64,000 nt of DNA from Viridothelium virens. Taxonomy: Eukaryota > Ascomycota > Dothideomycetes > Trypetheliales > Trypetheliaceae. Both the position numbers and the translations under genes were made by a program. The stretch is from contig ML991861.1 of NCBI GenBank assembly GCA_010094025.1, positions 1-64,000 on the forward strand. The letters are read 5' to 3'. Below the pieces are notes generated by a model, which saw only the letters and a program-made list of their open reading frames with translations, was not told where the DNA came from and did no database searches. Of the stretch, positions 1-11,833 are shown piece after piece; the first letter of the stretch is position 1, and each line of letters starts with the position of its first letter.

Positions 1-1414
1 TATTAAGGGGAGGAATTTTATTTTATTACGATAATTGTGTCGGCGCTGACGATATCGGCGATATCGCGGTAATTTATCGTACGATAGGGCTTATCGTACG
101 ATACGTATCGCGCCTATCGTTGCCCAGTCTGAAACTTCTATCACTTTAGATAGGATTTGAGCAGAACAGTACGCACTAGTCTGTTGTTCGGCGCTTTTTT
201 TGTGTTGCAAGGAACAATGTTGGAATAAGTGAGGTTGAAGGCCATGCCTTTGGTGCTGTAGAGTAGCAGAGACGATGCAATGCATTCCTGACGCTGAAGT
301 CGTGCGCGTACGATGCACTTTGCCTCTCATCTGCATGGAGCCCAAATTATCGCTAGATTAGATTATAAGGAAGACGTCAGGGCCCGTCAGGCTCCAGTTC
401 CGTGTTACGGTGAACGCGTCTACGCAAGCATCTCGCTGCCTGGACCATCGATTGAAAGATGGTAGACAAAGGCATGGTGAACTGAGGTGAGGCAGATAAT
501 CATGCCACCAATGCTAGAAAAAGTGCTGTGGATCGTATGCAGTTCGCCGAGTCGGCGGCACCACCCATGTCATGGTTGAACGCCGAGTTTGGGGGCCAAC
601 TTAGTACTCCGTAGCTAGGTACACAGTTGCTGTGCAATGTGTATCCCTTGCGCTGGTGGGGCTGCCGCGCACGGATCACTTTTCTATCGGTGATAAGCAC
701 GTGATTTGAAATCTCTGTGTGGCAGCCCAGAGCACCAGCGCAAGGGGTATGTGCAGCGCCAGTCTATCTCCGATTAATAGCGTTACTCAACTTGAAAATG
801 GAGTCGCTACAGGAAAATTCCATGGATCGAAGACAACTGCCTACTCTACAGCTGGCCTGACAATTTCCAATTCGCTCATTTCCAACAATCGTCCACAGAT
901 CACACCCAATTTGGCTCGCGGTTTATAATTTCCTCTTATATCCAATTTTTGAATCCAAGGCAAGCAAATATGCATGGATCTAAAGGGTGGGCTGATCAGT
1001 GGGTACAATATCAGTCGGACGCGCCTGGGCGCTGTAACAATACGCATTAAGGCAATGGCCAATCAGACGAAGCCGCCATTATTGGTTAATCACATTTTGA
1101 TGTCAAGGTGGCTTCAGTCAAGACGACCCCTACCCAGTCCTCTTTGTGCCGCAGGGCTGCAGCCTGTCAGAGCAAGAGAGAGGACGATGATCGCGAATAT
1201 GCAGTCCATAAATCACGGCTCTCGAGGCTCTGTGCCGGTAGGCCGACCTCCATCTTGCTTCAAAGCAATCCCGCTTTTCCCTCTCCAAGCTAGAGTATAC
1301 CTCTTCATCTATTCATTCCATCACTTGACCGATTTTCCATTTCTCAGGAACGAGTAAAACGTGAACTTTGTGCGCAAAGTAACTTCAACTCTCACACTCC
1401 CCGACAAGCTCGGC
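1..1414. other. Intergenic, no gene recognised
   Basis: No open frame here resembles a known family. The first 120 bases are rich in TATCG words, with two copies of TATCGTACGATA near 76 and 94 and several ATATCG words before them. The last few hundred bases before 1415 are the presumed promoter and leader of the membrane-protein gene. Confidence 0.5.
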
Positions 1415-2671
1415 ATGGCTGATGTTGAGATTCATAAAAATCTTGCCATCGCAGCAGGTGCCGTGTTTATACCAGTATGCGCCGGCTGCGTCAGTCTGAG
1501 GCTCTACGCAAGGCGACTACAGGCCGTTCGCCTCGGCGCCGATGACTACACAATCATGGGGGCACTGGTACGCTCATCCCACATCCATCGCAAGAACGGG
1601 TTCTAGAGTGTCCGTAGCTTACCGACGCTTGCAGCTTTTTGTCATTGCGATGGGAGTGACCTTAATTGCAGGTATGTCCTCAAACCCAGTATAGCAACCG
1701 ATCCATAACGTCATTGCAGAAGTGGGCTTGAAGCAGTTGGGATATCCCACACCACCTTCGAGTGAGACAGTCGGGAAACCGGATGCCAACGTGGTAAGCA
1801 TTGAGTTAAGAATGCCATAACATCAGATTGAGGCTTAGAGTTGCAGGCTTTTTGGCCGGTCGAGCTCCTGCAAGTCCCTGCCCTCGGTCTCATTAAATTG
1901 AGCTTTATCTTTTTCTACCGACGTATTTTCACAAAGGGTGCGGCATGGAAGTTCAATTGGGTAACATCATTCATGTTAGCCACTATCACGGCCTGGACGA
2001 TCGCTTTCTTCTTCGCAATTTTGTTCATCTGTGGCACAGACTTTTCCGCGTATTGGACAAGCACCAAAGTTGAAGCTGCTAATTGCACCGAAACGTCTAT
2101 GCTCCACAACGCTTTTGCAATCTCGGATGTGGTTATAGATGTGCTCATCATCATCTTACCTTTGCCCATGGTCTGGCAGCTGCACTTGACAATTGGGCGA
2201 AAATTGGCGCTTCTGGGCATTTTCATGCTCGGCGTGCTTGCACTCGCTGCCTCAATTGTGAGAGTGGTGATGTTCGTTCAGCTCACGTCCGCCAATTATT
2301 CAGCAACCGTGAATTTTGAGCTCCTTTACACTGCAGGTCTCTACTGGAGTATGATCGAAGCAGGACTTGCCCTCTGCGCTGCTTGTTTGCCGGCCTCATA
2401 CAGCTTGTTCCGTTCAAAGGGCCTGCAAGGTCTCATACGGAGCGTGCAATCTGCACTCTCTTTGCGCTCCTTATCATCACGCTCGCGTGGTTCAGGACGA
2501 GGTAGCGGTGAAAGACCGACTATGATGGAGCCTGGGTCGTCAGCGGACCATATTGTTACCAACGCTGAAGGGCCTGGTAGAAATAACAGCGACATTGAGA
2601 TGGGATCTCCTCCTAGCGAGGATAAAATCATTGTCACACGTAGTGTGGATGCAGTCGAGCGCAGAGTGTAA
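1415..2671 (+). CDS. Rhodopsin-fold integral membrane protein (PTH11/SAT4-like)
   Basis: Predicted plasma-membrane protein of the fungal rhodopsin-fold (SAT4/PTH11-like) family, whose members are seven-helix proteins, some linked to surface sensing. Four exons fit by phase: 1415-1567, 1635-1671, 1720-1793 and 1847-2671, giving about 362 residues. The family pattern is visible: a first helix, then RLYARR and DDYTIMGAL, then LGLIKLSFIFFYRRIF, then helices ending in the loop before RSKGLQGL. The last 80 or so residues are a Ser/Arg/Glu-rich cytoplasmic tail. The start at 1415 is preferred over 1361 because MADVEIHKNLAIAAG begins directly before helix one. There is no CFEM domain at the N-terminus, so it is not a full PTH11. 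The ligand cannot be inferred, and the nearest genes give no functional hint. Confidence 0.85.
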
Positions 2672-4163
2672 TCTTCAATGAGAGGCTTGACGACAATCGA
2701 AGCGCAATGGCCCTGCAGGCATACTTCAAAGCCATTGGAGCCTACGCTAAGTGACAACACGCGGCGGTTGTGGCTTTCACCGCGGCTTAATTGTACTGCA
2801 CTCCCCCGAAATGTGCTCAAGGCTCGAACATGGAGGGAATAAAGTTATATCCATACCTGATCTAGGACTCAATAGCAGCGCTGGAGCAGTCGCCCATAGT
2901 TTTCCAGCCTAAGCTATATTTGCCCCGGAATAGCTGTAATTACTCGAACTTTGGAGAATGCGTAGACATGCTAGTGTGGGAAGGCATGATTGGTGGTCGG
3001 TGAGTGGCACTCATTGAGAACGGGAGACATTTCTTCAAGACAAGTAGCCGCTCTGCCAAAGGGTGCCACCAGAGATTTTTCTCTGAGTTAAGAAATCACG
3101 AGTGCATCACTACGCGTTTTTATGAAACTAAGCCAAGATTTCCATGATTTATCAGATCTATATGAAACTAGCTCGGCAAACTGAATTGACCCTGGCATGA
3201 CATTTCTAATTTCACCCACTGGTGGCTCCCATCCTGATTATCAGCAAAGACACAGCTCAGACAATTTGATTCCAGTATCTTATTAGCCAATATTGTTTCG
3301 AATAAATCCGGTTCTACCCGGCCTAGGCTTGCTCAGGGCCGACCCTGCACCCTCCCAGTACTCTACATACTCTCGCCTCCCCAGCAGCCTCTAAGTCCGG
3401 GAAGCGGCCCGCTCCCCGACTTGCATGCGGCGTAGATAGCGCCTACTAGCCCCTCCACTTGCATGCGGCGTAGCTCCCTGCCTCTTGCCTCTCAACTTTC
3501 TAGCAGCGTATTGCCTTAACAACGGCTGAATATCCGGAAAGGAACAATGCCCACGCGGCGCTATGGGGTAGAGAAGACGGCTGGCTCACAATCGTTTCCG
3601 ATCTCTCGTCAGCCATGCAAAAATTTTGGACTGCGCCGCAGCTTACCTCGGTAAAAGTGACGTTCCAACAACTGATAACAGTCAGGCAGCCATGTTAAAC
3701 CCTGCCCAATCTCGATAGATTGCAATAGTGGATTGCAACAGTCCGAATGGGACGGTATGTGGATCTTGCGGCACGTTACAAAGACTCAATGAGTGGTCAT
3801 TCCGATCATCTGCATGGAGCGCTTAGGTGCGTCCGATGGCTAGACTGGCACCAAGTGGAGTCTTTGGGGTCACGACCGCTGACCTGCACGAGGTGCATTG
3901 TAACTTCTCATTGGGAACTCTTTGTTCAGCTAACAAGCGGCTCCCTGTCGTGCTACCTGCAGAGGACGAAAAGGAGCTGTACTGTTGAGGTAGGGAACCA
4001 AGGAATCGTAACGGCGGATCATCTACAGCAAATACTCCTAGTACGTCGAGAGAGCTCAGGTATTCACTGCGACGGGAAAGCCATAACGCCGTAACATCCG
4101 TCTAAATGATGAGCATCAGTGCTATACTTCAATCACTTTATCGACACCACTACTCAACCTGAA
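2672..4163. other. Intergenic, GC-rich patch but no gene recognised
   Basis: About 1.5 kb with no frame I can assign. An open frame of 115 codons (3747-4094) shows no family features and is probably chance. A GC-rich patch at about 3300-3500 holds a short direct repeat, listed separately. Confidence 0.45.
3421..3473. repeat. Short direct repeat, period 38
   Basis: The 15-base word TTGCATGCGGCGTAG occurs at 3421-3435 and again at 3459-3473, separated by a spacer rich in C and T. Only two units are present. It lies in the GC-rich patch between two genes and may be a relic of a larger repeat. Confidence 0.6.
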
Positions 4164-5741
4164 ATGAAGGAAACATTAAATTGTGAAAGCTGGTCTGAAT
4201 CACCGGAAAACCCCAAGAACTGGAGCTCAGTGCGCAAATGGGCAATTATATGGTTCCTCGCAGTTCTGAACCTCATAACGTGAGCCGCACTGGTTCTTTA
4301 CTTTCAAAGCTACCTCTGACGATGATACCAAACTCATAGCCATGTGCTCATCAGAGTTTGAGCCAGCTCTACCGGCCATCATGTCCGATCTCCATTTTCG
4401 AAACGGCTCGTTGGCATCGTTCTCGGTCTCGATCTACACGATAGGGTATTGCATTGGACCTTTTATCATTTCTCCCGTTAGTGAATGGTACGGTCGTCTC
4501 CCTGTTCTGTACGTCGGCTTCGTGCTGTTCATGGCTTCGCTGGCAGCGTGCGGCGCGAGCAATACTCTTGCCGTGTTTATGATCTTCCGTGCAATGATGG
4601 GCATCGCGGGAATCGCGTTCATGCTTGTTGGCTCCGCAACTGTCGCTGATCTGATAGCCAAAGAGAAACGTGGTTTAGCTTTGAGCGTGGTGTCGTTTGG
4701 GCCGGTTGCTGTAGGTTAATATTGGAGTCTTGCTCTCTCACGGGTATACTCTAATGCTCAGTAGGGACCTACGCTTAGTGAGTTCGCTCATCTTCAATTT
4801 CCGAGTTCATGACTAATTGGACAGGTCCTATAATAGGTGGATTCATTGTGGAGAATATCAGTTGGAGGTGGGTGTTTTGGATAACACTGATTGCGGTGAG
4901 TGTCTCAATAAGCACAAAACTTTTTCTGACTTTGCATAAGCTGGGCACTTTGCTTCCGGTCGCCGTTTGCTTGATGAGAGAGACTTACGAGCCAATTCTA
5001 TTTGCTCGCAAACAGTCTCACCGAATTGACAACAACTACGAGTCACACCAGAGGAACGAGAAGAATGCGCTAATCGCAACCTGGACACGCCTGTTCCAAA
5101 TGACCTACCGCTGTCCTGGAATTCCACTGTTAGCGCTCTTCTCTGCGATTTCCCTTGGAAATACCGCCATCTGCTTTGCGACAGTCGGCACGGTATTCCA
5201 AGATGAGTACAAGTTCACCACAGGCCAGAGCGGCTTGGCTTACTTGGGTCTCACTGTTGGTTTCATATTAAGTCAGTGCACCCTCGGCAGATTGTCTGAT
5301 CGTTACGTCGTTAAAATGGAGGCCAAGCACGGTCTGAAGAGAGCGGAGGACCGCCTACCGCCATCAATCGTTGGGGCCTGTCTGTTGCCCATAGGCTTCT
5401 TATGGTACGGCTGGTCCCTGGAGTCCCACACATTCTGGCTCGTTCCGATCATTGGAAGTTCAGTGATCGCCATAGGCGTCTTATACAGCTATCTGGCCGT
5501 GCAAACGTATCTCGTGGACGCTTACACTACGTACGCAGCGAGCGCATTAGGAGCCTGCACCATTATTCGATCCCTCGGACAGACCTTGATTCCCTTGGCG
5601 GCGAATCCATTGTACCATCGGATAGGGTATGGTTGGGGCAACAGCGTTTTTGCCTTGATAGCCATGGCAATGATCCCAGTAGCGGTGCTTGTTTGGATTT
5701 TTGGTGAGAGACTGAGGACAAATACGCGGTTTCAGACTTAA
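4164..5741 (+). CDS. MFS transporter, DHA1 (drug:H+ antiporter) type
   Basis: Predicted 12-helix proton-coupled exporter in the plasma membrane. Exons fit by phase: 4164-4279, 4340-4710, a 13-base micro-exon 4765-4777, 4825-4895 and 4941-5741. The protein starts MKETLNCESWSES, followed by PENPKNWSSVRKW before helix one, as in fungal DHA1 carriers. Helix 2-3 carries the A-loop motif (SPVSEWYGRLPVL), and the micro-exon restores the motif-C stretch GPVAGPTLSPIIGG. WRWVFW follows before helix six, and LMRETYEPILFARK starts the central loop. The segment 4896-4940 can be read through but is better taken as a 45-base in-frame intron, because removing it restores the usual spacing. The FAD monooxygenase 650 bases downstream on the same strand may belong to the same small metabolic unit. 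The substrate is unknown. Confidence 0.85.
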
Positions 5742-5988
5742 CATTAGATAAATTGCTTCAAACTCTGTAATCCTCGTGCAATTCTTCAAACCTCGATGAG
5801 AGTTACAGACCAGAGGGAATCTCGTTGCGATGTTGTTTGAGTGATCCGAATTCATTGCCCGAACCCATCGAATTATATCGTATGAAACTACTATTCCGTA
5901 TACATAGTGAAAGTAGCATTCTTTAGTATTACGAAAGGCTGAGTAACCTCTGCGGAGCCGCTCTCGGGGCTACACAGGGTCTAAGGTG

Positions 5989-6078
5989 TTAAAAGGAATG
6001 TCGGCGGGGCAACCCCCGTTCACTTACGATATTTGGTGGGTGGTGAATGGAGGTGCCCCACCGACATTTCTTTTTACC
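5989..6078. repeat. Small fold-back element
   Basis: An imperfect inverted repeat of about 30 bases per arm. The left arm reads AAAAGGAATGTCGGCGGGGC then AACCCCCGTTCA, and the right arm reads TGAATGGAGGTGCCCC then ACCGACATTTCTTTTTA. The loop is about 20-25 bases. It lies between the MFS gene and the monooxygenase gene. It is too short to code and may be a MITE-like element or a hairpin in the transcript of a neighbour. No second copy was seen here. Confidence 0.6.
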
Positions 6079-6395
6079 GTACTCCGTACTCTACTCTACA
6101 CCGTGTTTTGGGGGGAGAGCAACATATGACATCATCTGGCATAAAGATTCGGCCGTCTGCCTGAAAGCTTGCCTGTCAGCGTCATAATCTAGTCATAAAT
6201 GGAACGCATTCTTGAGAGCTCTGAGACAGAATTCTCACAAGATCCTGCGGAAGTAACGCTGCTAATTAGCTTCTCCGTTAGCTGCATTTTCCTAACAGAT
6301 TTCGGAAACTACAACCCGAGTTTTCCACATTCACTCAACGATTGATAAGCTTTATCTGAGCGTCAAAGCGAGCGTTGTCCCCCTCTACTGGCAAG

Positions 6396-8266
6396 ATGTC
6401 GTATTACGATGTCGCGGTCATTGGTTCAGGTTTGTGTCCAACTCACGGGCCTCGGGGGCGAGACTAAGAGTTGCGTTTCACAGGTCTCAGCGGCATAGCA
6501 TTTTCTAGAGTCTATCTTGAAGTCCATCCGCAGTGCCGTCTAGCTATCCTTGAAGAGGACACTTGTGTGGGCGGAGTCTGGAGTTCATGTTAGTCATCGA
6601 TCATTTGTTCTACAAAGTAGTTCACCTCAGTTCAGTAATTTGCTTACGCTGCCAAGCACGAGGTTACGAGAAGTTCTGGAACCAGAGTGGACAACGTATG
6701 AGCGGTTTTTCGGACGTTCCCTTTCGACTCCCCCCTAATGCTTTGACGTACTACGATACATTTGAAGCCCGCTACGTTACGCTGTACCTTGAAGAATACA
6801 TTGACAGTCACTTGTATAATGGAACCAGTCTGAGAGATAGAATCAAGTTTGGCTGCCGAGTAGAGAAGGTTGAAAAGTTGAGTAGTGGTTGGAGTATCTC
6901 AATGGTAGAGCCTTCGGGTCACACAAAGCAAGATATTAGAGCTTCGAGGCTTGTCGTCGCCAGCGGCATTACATCAGTTCCGAATATGCCTAACTTGCCC
7001 GACCAAGGAGTTTTTAAAGGTCTCATACTCCATCATAAACAATTTGGGTCCTTCTCTCGTTCTCATCTTGACAATCCGAAAATCAAGCGTATCATCGTGC
7101 TTGGAGCCGGCAAATCTTCCGCAGACATGGTTTATGAGTGCATAAAGAAAGGCAAGGACGTCAACTGGATTATTAGAGCGGACGCACAAGGCCCCGGCCT
7201 CTTTATTCCTCCACAGGGGGGTGGGAGATATCGCAACTCTATTGAACACGGTGCGACAAGACTGAACGCATGTTTTGGGCCGTCTTCATTTATGCCGGAT
7301 TCTTGGCTTCTGAAGCTTTTCCATGGCAGCGACTACGGCAGAGGTTACCTTGAGGAGAAGATAAAAGCCACAGATCAAGCATGCCGCAAAGTAGCAGCTT
7401 ATCAGACAAGGGCTGACGCGCAGAAAGAATTTGAAGAGTTGGAACCCGCCGGATCGTAAGACAACTTTCGACCGATCAGTAGATTTCGGGCTAACACAAA
7501 CAGAGCCTTCTGGTGCACGGCTCCTTTGGGACTAATCCAACACGACGACTTTTGGGATACCTTTGCGCAACACGCTCGTATCTTTCGTGGAGAAATCACC
7601 GGGATGAGACAGGGCAGCGTAGTCATTGACGGAACTACGGATATCCTTGCTGACGCCATCCTTTGTGGCACAGGCTGGAAACCAACTTACCCATTCCTGT
7701 CTTCTTCAAACGCAATCAGTCTTGGCCTTCCTCACAGTTCTCAGGATGATACTGACGAGGAGCGGGAGACTTGGGCTACTCTTCTTAAAGCTGCAGACCA
7801 TCGCGTCACTTCAACATTCCCCATATTTAAGCATCCGCCGGCCAAAAAGCCAGATATCGATACTACAACATCGAGACTGTATAATGGCATTGCTCCACTG
7901 ACTGACACTTCAATAGTATTCTTGGGGCATCTGCATCTTTCTAACTCTTTTCGTACTGCCGAGGCCCAGGCGATCTGGGCTACAGCATATTTCGATGGTT
8001 CAGTTAAACTACCTCCATTACACAAGGCTCAAGAGGTTGTTGCCTTTATGAATGCGTTCTCGAGGCGGAGGTATCCGACCAAGGGTAGCAGAGGAGAGTA
8101 TTGCTTTTTCGAATTGATTTGGTATACCGATCGATTAATGCAGGAGGTTGGCCTGAAAAGTCATACGCGAAAGGGCTGGTGGTGGGACTATTGGCTTGAG
8201 CCTTGTCTTGCGAGCGACTTTAGACACTGTGTCAATGAATATAAGCAGAAAATCGGGCTGTCATGA
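6396..8266 (+). CDS. Flavin-containing monooxygenase (FMO/BVMO-like)
   Basis: Predicted FAD- and NADPH-dependent oxygenase that inserts one oxygen into a small organic substrate (N- or S-oxidation or Baeyer-Villiger type). Exons: 6396-6429, 6484-6588, from about 6660 to 7455, and 7504-8266. The first two exons join to give the FAD-binding Rossmann motif in MSYYDVAVIGSGLSG, followed by EED at the end of strand two. A second dinucleotide motif, VLGAGKSSAD, lies in the middle for NADPH. ILCGTGWKPTYPFL matches the usual ATG-type motif near the C-terminus. The third acceptor is uncertain (near 6657 or 6662) because several AG sites keep the frame. The protein has no clear signal peptide. The upstream MFS gene on the same strand could export its product. 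The substrate cannot be read from the sequence. Confidence 0.82.
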
Positions 8267-8904
8267 TCATGGACTTCGGAGCATACCTTAGAGTATACAG
8301 TAGACCCAAGGCTGGAGCAATTACGAAGAAAAACATACCACGTCGCAAGCCCGGAAGGTTGAAGAGTGTCTGTAGGAAGCACACCACTTTTCTGTCTTTT
8401 CTGTAGAAAACACATCGGCAGCAAAGCATTCGTCCCTGCAAAAGCCGACGCAACCTGTCAAAGAAGAATTGTGGAATATGTAAACAGAACAAGCTGCCTG
8501 TTATAGCAGCCCTCCTTTAGTAAGTCTCACAACGGTTGCAATAGCTTCCTGCATGTGGGACTCTGGCCTTTGCAGGTGAGTTACTGTGCCTCTTTGGTGC
8601 AGAGAAGTTGCCACCTGATTTGCAAGGATGGCCGTAACCCCCCAAAAATACATGAAGTTGATTGCTAAGCTGCAGTCGCAGCAATCGCCCATGAAACCAT
8701 TTCATTGAGTGTGCGTATCTCAACCAAGGACGTTCCTCTTTTGCTTTCGTGTGCAAGCCTGAAGAATTCAACCAAGATACCCTGTTGTATAAAAGATGTT
8801 GTTTTTAATGGAGATATCAATGAGCTATTTGCAGCTGAGATGGAGGCTTATAAACGTCCTTTATTTTTGATACATTTTATTTATTATTCTATCTTTGGTC
8901 AAGA

Positions 8905-8945
8905 GTCACACTAGGATGGGACGGGATGGGGAATAACCTTTGTCC
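8905..8945. repeat. Partial copy of the 14.8-kb inverted-repeat element
   Basis: The stretch GTCACACTAGGATGGGA matches the left end of the element at 14801. After that the two diverge, although GGATGGGGAA and TCCCATC words remain. It is probably a decayed fragment of the same small transposable element. Confidence 0.45.
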
Positions 8946-9269
8946 CATCTTAGTACTAAGATGAGATCTCAGCGACTTTTAATATTCTTTATATTAGTAA
9001 TAGTAAAATAGTAACAGGAAAAAGTATAGTGACAATAAAACTATCAAAACACAACATGCTTGAAAATCATTACTACTCTTTCTGATTCCCTTTGAGGAAT
9101 CGAGATCAATACCATCTATTCGTACGGTCTTACCTCATTAGCAATCTACATAGTATCCTCAAAAACCATCCACCTCCAGGAGAGCAAAAAACAGACTCAT
9201 TGAAGAATCAGATATGAGCACCTCTAGGTTGGTCTCGTATCTCTGCCTAGGTCTCACACCTCCGTCTAC

Positions 9270-9330
9270 GTAGATACGTAGGTAGGCACATAGGTAGGCA
9301 GACTGGTAGGCAGACGGGTGGGTAGGTAAA
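9270..9330. repeat. Degenerate tandem repeat (TAGGTAGGCA units)
   Basis: Five or six imperfect units of about 10-13 bases built on GTAGGTAGGCA or TGGTAGGCAGAC run in tandem about 450 bases before the HET gene. This looks like a simple-sequence expansion with no coding potential. Confidence 0.6.
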
Positions 9331-9781
9331 GAGAAAGAGAGGGGGGTACATAGACAGAAAAGATTCTCGACCGAAGGCTTCAAAGTCATCATTAAGACAT
9401 CGAATTATGAAGTATCCTAAGTCAAATCAGCATCCAAACTTGGTATCAAGTGGAAGTGCATACCTTACAGTACCTAGGTTTCCCCATTTGAACACCCAGT
9501 AAGTCTGTGAAATAATCTATAGCTGAAATAGTCAAAAATCTCTATATCCCAACTCTCGGTCCACAACCAAGTCGCGACAAGTATAGCTCAGGGACGGTCG
9601 GATGAGGAAACAGAAAGTCACTAAGCCTGATAAGGATAGTATCTCTGGCTAGACAGAGCCCTACCACGCCAGCAGGGGGCCTTACCACCCACCCTATCGT
9701 CTCATCCAACTGTCTGAATTCACTGAGGTGACAATCAATATCGTTCAGTTTCCATAAGGCTCACTTTGATGGTCTGACTCT

Positions 9782-11590
9782 TTGCGCCTGCCTTCACGTA
9801 CCATGTCGCATCCATCCGACTTTTACTCATCCTTGGGAGGAAAATCCAACATCAGATGTCTTCTCCTCGAGCCGGGAAGCGGGAACGAGCCTCTAGTTGG
9901 CCACCTTGTAGTCCGGCCCATTGACAGTGGTCCCCCCTATGACGCACTGTCGTACACCTGGGGCGATCCCGAGAAGACCGAAAGCATCCTCTGCAACGAC
10001 GCAGTTCGAATTGGTGTGACTGCGAATCTGGGGAAAGCTCTCCACCGTGTGCGCTTGCCGTCAGAGGTGCGGCACGTGTGGGTAGACCAGGTCTGCATCA
10101 ATCAAAACGATATACGAGAGCGCAACGCCCAGGTCATGATTATGGGTCAGATCTACCAAAGCGCACGCGCGGTCCTGGTCTATCTCGGAGGTAGCGCCGA
10201 GGACGGTGTAGATGCTGCCGCCCTTGTCAAGCTTGTGAACGAGGCCATAGACGAGGAAGAAGCTTCAACCAAGGTAGCGTACTTCAACCTGCCGCGCCGA
10301 AGTAGTCCTGGATCCATATTTGCCGACCTGAGGTGGAAGGCCTTCGATAAAGCTCTCCGGAGTCCGTGGTTCAGGAGATTATGGATCGTACAGGAAGTCG
10401 GGCTGGGCGCGGACGTCAAGTGTCTTTTCGGAGAGAGCGAGATTGACTGGATCCTGTTCTGCCGGGCGTACCATTTTCGTTACATGGTGAACTCTGAGGA
10501 CCGACCGGACTTCATAAGCGAAGGCTTGCTAAACTCAGCCGGTGGTTGGTTGATGGAGGGTCCCCGGCCGAAGTCAGAATTCGCGCCCGACTGGAGAAAG
10601 GTCTCCAAACAAGCCGATTTTAGCTTCCTTCCCTTCCTCATTGAAGTGAATGGTCATGCTACGTCGGATCCAAGAGACCACATCTACGCAATGTACGGCC
10701 ATCCACTCGCGCGCGTTGATGGATCATTTATTATGGAGCCTGACTATTCCTTAACAAAAGAGGAGACTTACGTCAATTTCGCACGCGCATGGGCTACCAA
10801 AACAAAAGATCTCCGACTCCTCTCTTTCGTTGAACATGATAGCACGAGCGTGGTTGATTCGTTTTCGTCGTGGGTGCCCCGCTGGGATATCCCACGTAAG
10901 ACCCAGGTAATGTCAACCAACTTGCACAAAAATTTCTTGCACCAGGCTGGAGGAACCTCTAGTCCCGTGTTCGAAGTTGTTGACGAGCTGCTCATTGTCA
11001 ATGGTATCATGTTCGATAAGATCTCGAAATGTTCCGAAGTCATGGAGACGGAGAGGACAAGTGAACAGGCCATACTGCAGCTTTGGAGGTATATGGTGTC
11101 CGACAGATCAGAGGCGAGTAGCGATCAAGTCCGGTATTTTGACGACAAGGCCTATATGACACCGAAGCCGAACCCGATCGGTACATTTGCACTTACGATC
11201 ACCGCAGGTCGTCGTGGTAATGAATTTGTTGGGAGAGACGGCAACGCTTACGTCTTAGAGCTAATGGATAAGACGGCAATGTCGGCGACAGCGGATCGAG
11301 CTATTCTAAAGGAGCATTCCAAGGGCGGGTCCTCAGTGATATTTAAACGGCTTCTCGCGAGATATTCTAAGGGGAGGACCTTGTTTTATACAGAAGGGGG
11401 GCTCGCTGGTCTTGGCCCTGCTGTAGTTCAGCCTGGAGACATTTGTTGCATTTTGTTAGGGGTGGAAAACCCTTATATCCTGCGCAAGACCGGCGACAGG
11501 TATAGATTAATCGGAGAGGCTCACATTGAGTCTGTAACTGATGGCCATTTAGTGGCAGAGCGCAGTGCTGCAAAGATAATAATTCATTGA
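9782..11590 (+). CDS. HET-domain (heterokaryon incompatibility) protein
   Basis: Predicted cytosolic protein of the HET family. HET domains act in non-self recognition between fungal individuals, where they can trigger cell death. A single exon codes for 602 residues. The domain is clear at about residues 50-200: YDALSYTWGDP, then HVWVDQVCINQND, RERNAQVMIMGQIYQSA and VLVYLGG, followed by WFRRLWIVQEV. The C-terminal third carries the conserved GDICCILLG region common to large HET proteins. The start may be at 9782 or at the next Met, 9803 (MSHPSDFYSS), where the usual short leader begins. No partner domain (NACHT, WD40, ankyrin) is present, so it is a HET-only protein. Such genes are numerous and variable in Pezizomycotina, which fits the accessory setting. 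Confidence 0.93.
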   Translation: MRLPSRTMSHPSDFYSSLGGKSNIRCLLLEPGSGNEPLVGHLVVRPIDSGPPYDALSYTWGDPEKTESILCNDAVRIGVTANLGKALHRVRLPSEVRHVWVDQVCINQNDIRERNAQVMIMGQIYQSARAVLVYLGGSAEDGVDAAALVKLVNEAIDEEEASTKVAYFNLPRRSSPGSIFADLRWKAFDKALRSPWFRRLWIVQEVGLGADVKCLFGESEIDWILFCRAYHFRYMVNSEDRPDFISEGLLNSAGGWLMEGPRPKSEFAPDWRKVSKQADFSFLPFLIEVNGHATSDPRDHIYAMYGHPLARVDGSFIMEPDYSLTKEETYVNFARAWATKTKDLRLLSFVEHDSTSVVDSFSSWVPRWDIPRKTQVMSTNLHKNFLHQAGGTSSPVFEVVDELLIVNGIMFDKISKCSEVMETERTSEQAILQLWRYMVSDRSEASSDQVRYFDDKAYMTPKPNPIGTFALTITAGRRGNEFVGRDGNAYVLELMDKTAMSATADRAILKEHSKGGSSVIFKRLLARYSKGRTLFYTEGGLAGLGPAVVQPGDICCILLGVENPYILRKTGDRYRLIGEAHIESVTDGHLVAERSAAKIIIH

Positions 11591-11833
11591 GGACGAAGAC
11601 TATTCGATAACGAGGCTGTGCAGTAGTCGTTCCCAGATTACTAATGGTCCCGATCTCTTTGAAGTTCAAATCAGCGTACAAACATACACTCTCTAACACT
11701 ATTTTTCCTGAAATACAGGTCCATCTACACTAGTCAAGGTGGATACGATTTCGATAGATTGGAATACTTTGCGACGAATATTGGATGCTGAAGATTTGGT
11801 AAAGGTCATAAAACTCTTCCAATATGCGAAAGC

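Larger units (their letters stand above)
8267..9781. other. Intergenic, no gene recognised
   Basis: About 1.5 kb without an assignable gene. It includes a short match to the inverted-repeat element at 14.8 kb (8905-8945) and a degenerate tandem run around 9270-9330. The end of the stretch is the presumed promoter of the HET gene. Confidence 0.45.

Noticed and set aside
3960-4040. Possible rRNA-like words (GTAACGGCGGATCATCT)
   Set aside because: Too short and without flanking rRNA similarity.
3747-4094. 115-codon open frame upstream of the MFS gene
   Set aside because: No domain, no codon bias, no splice or promoter support; likely chance.
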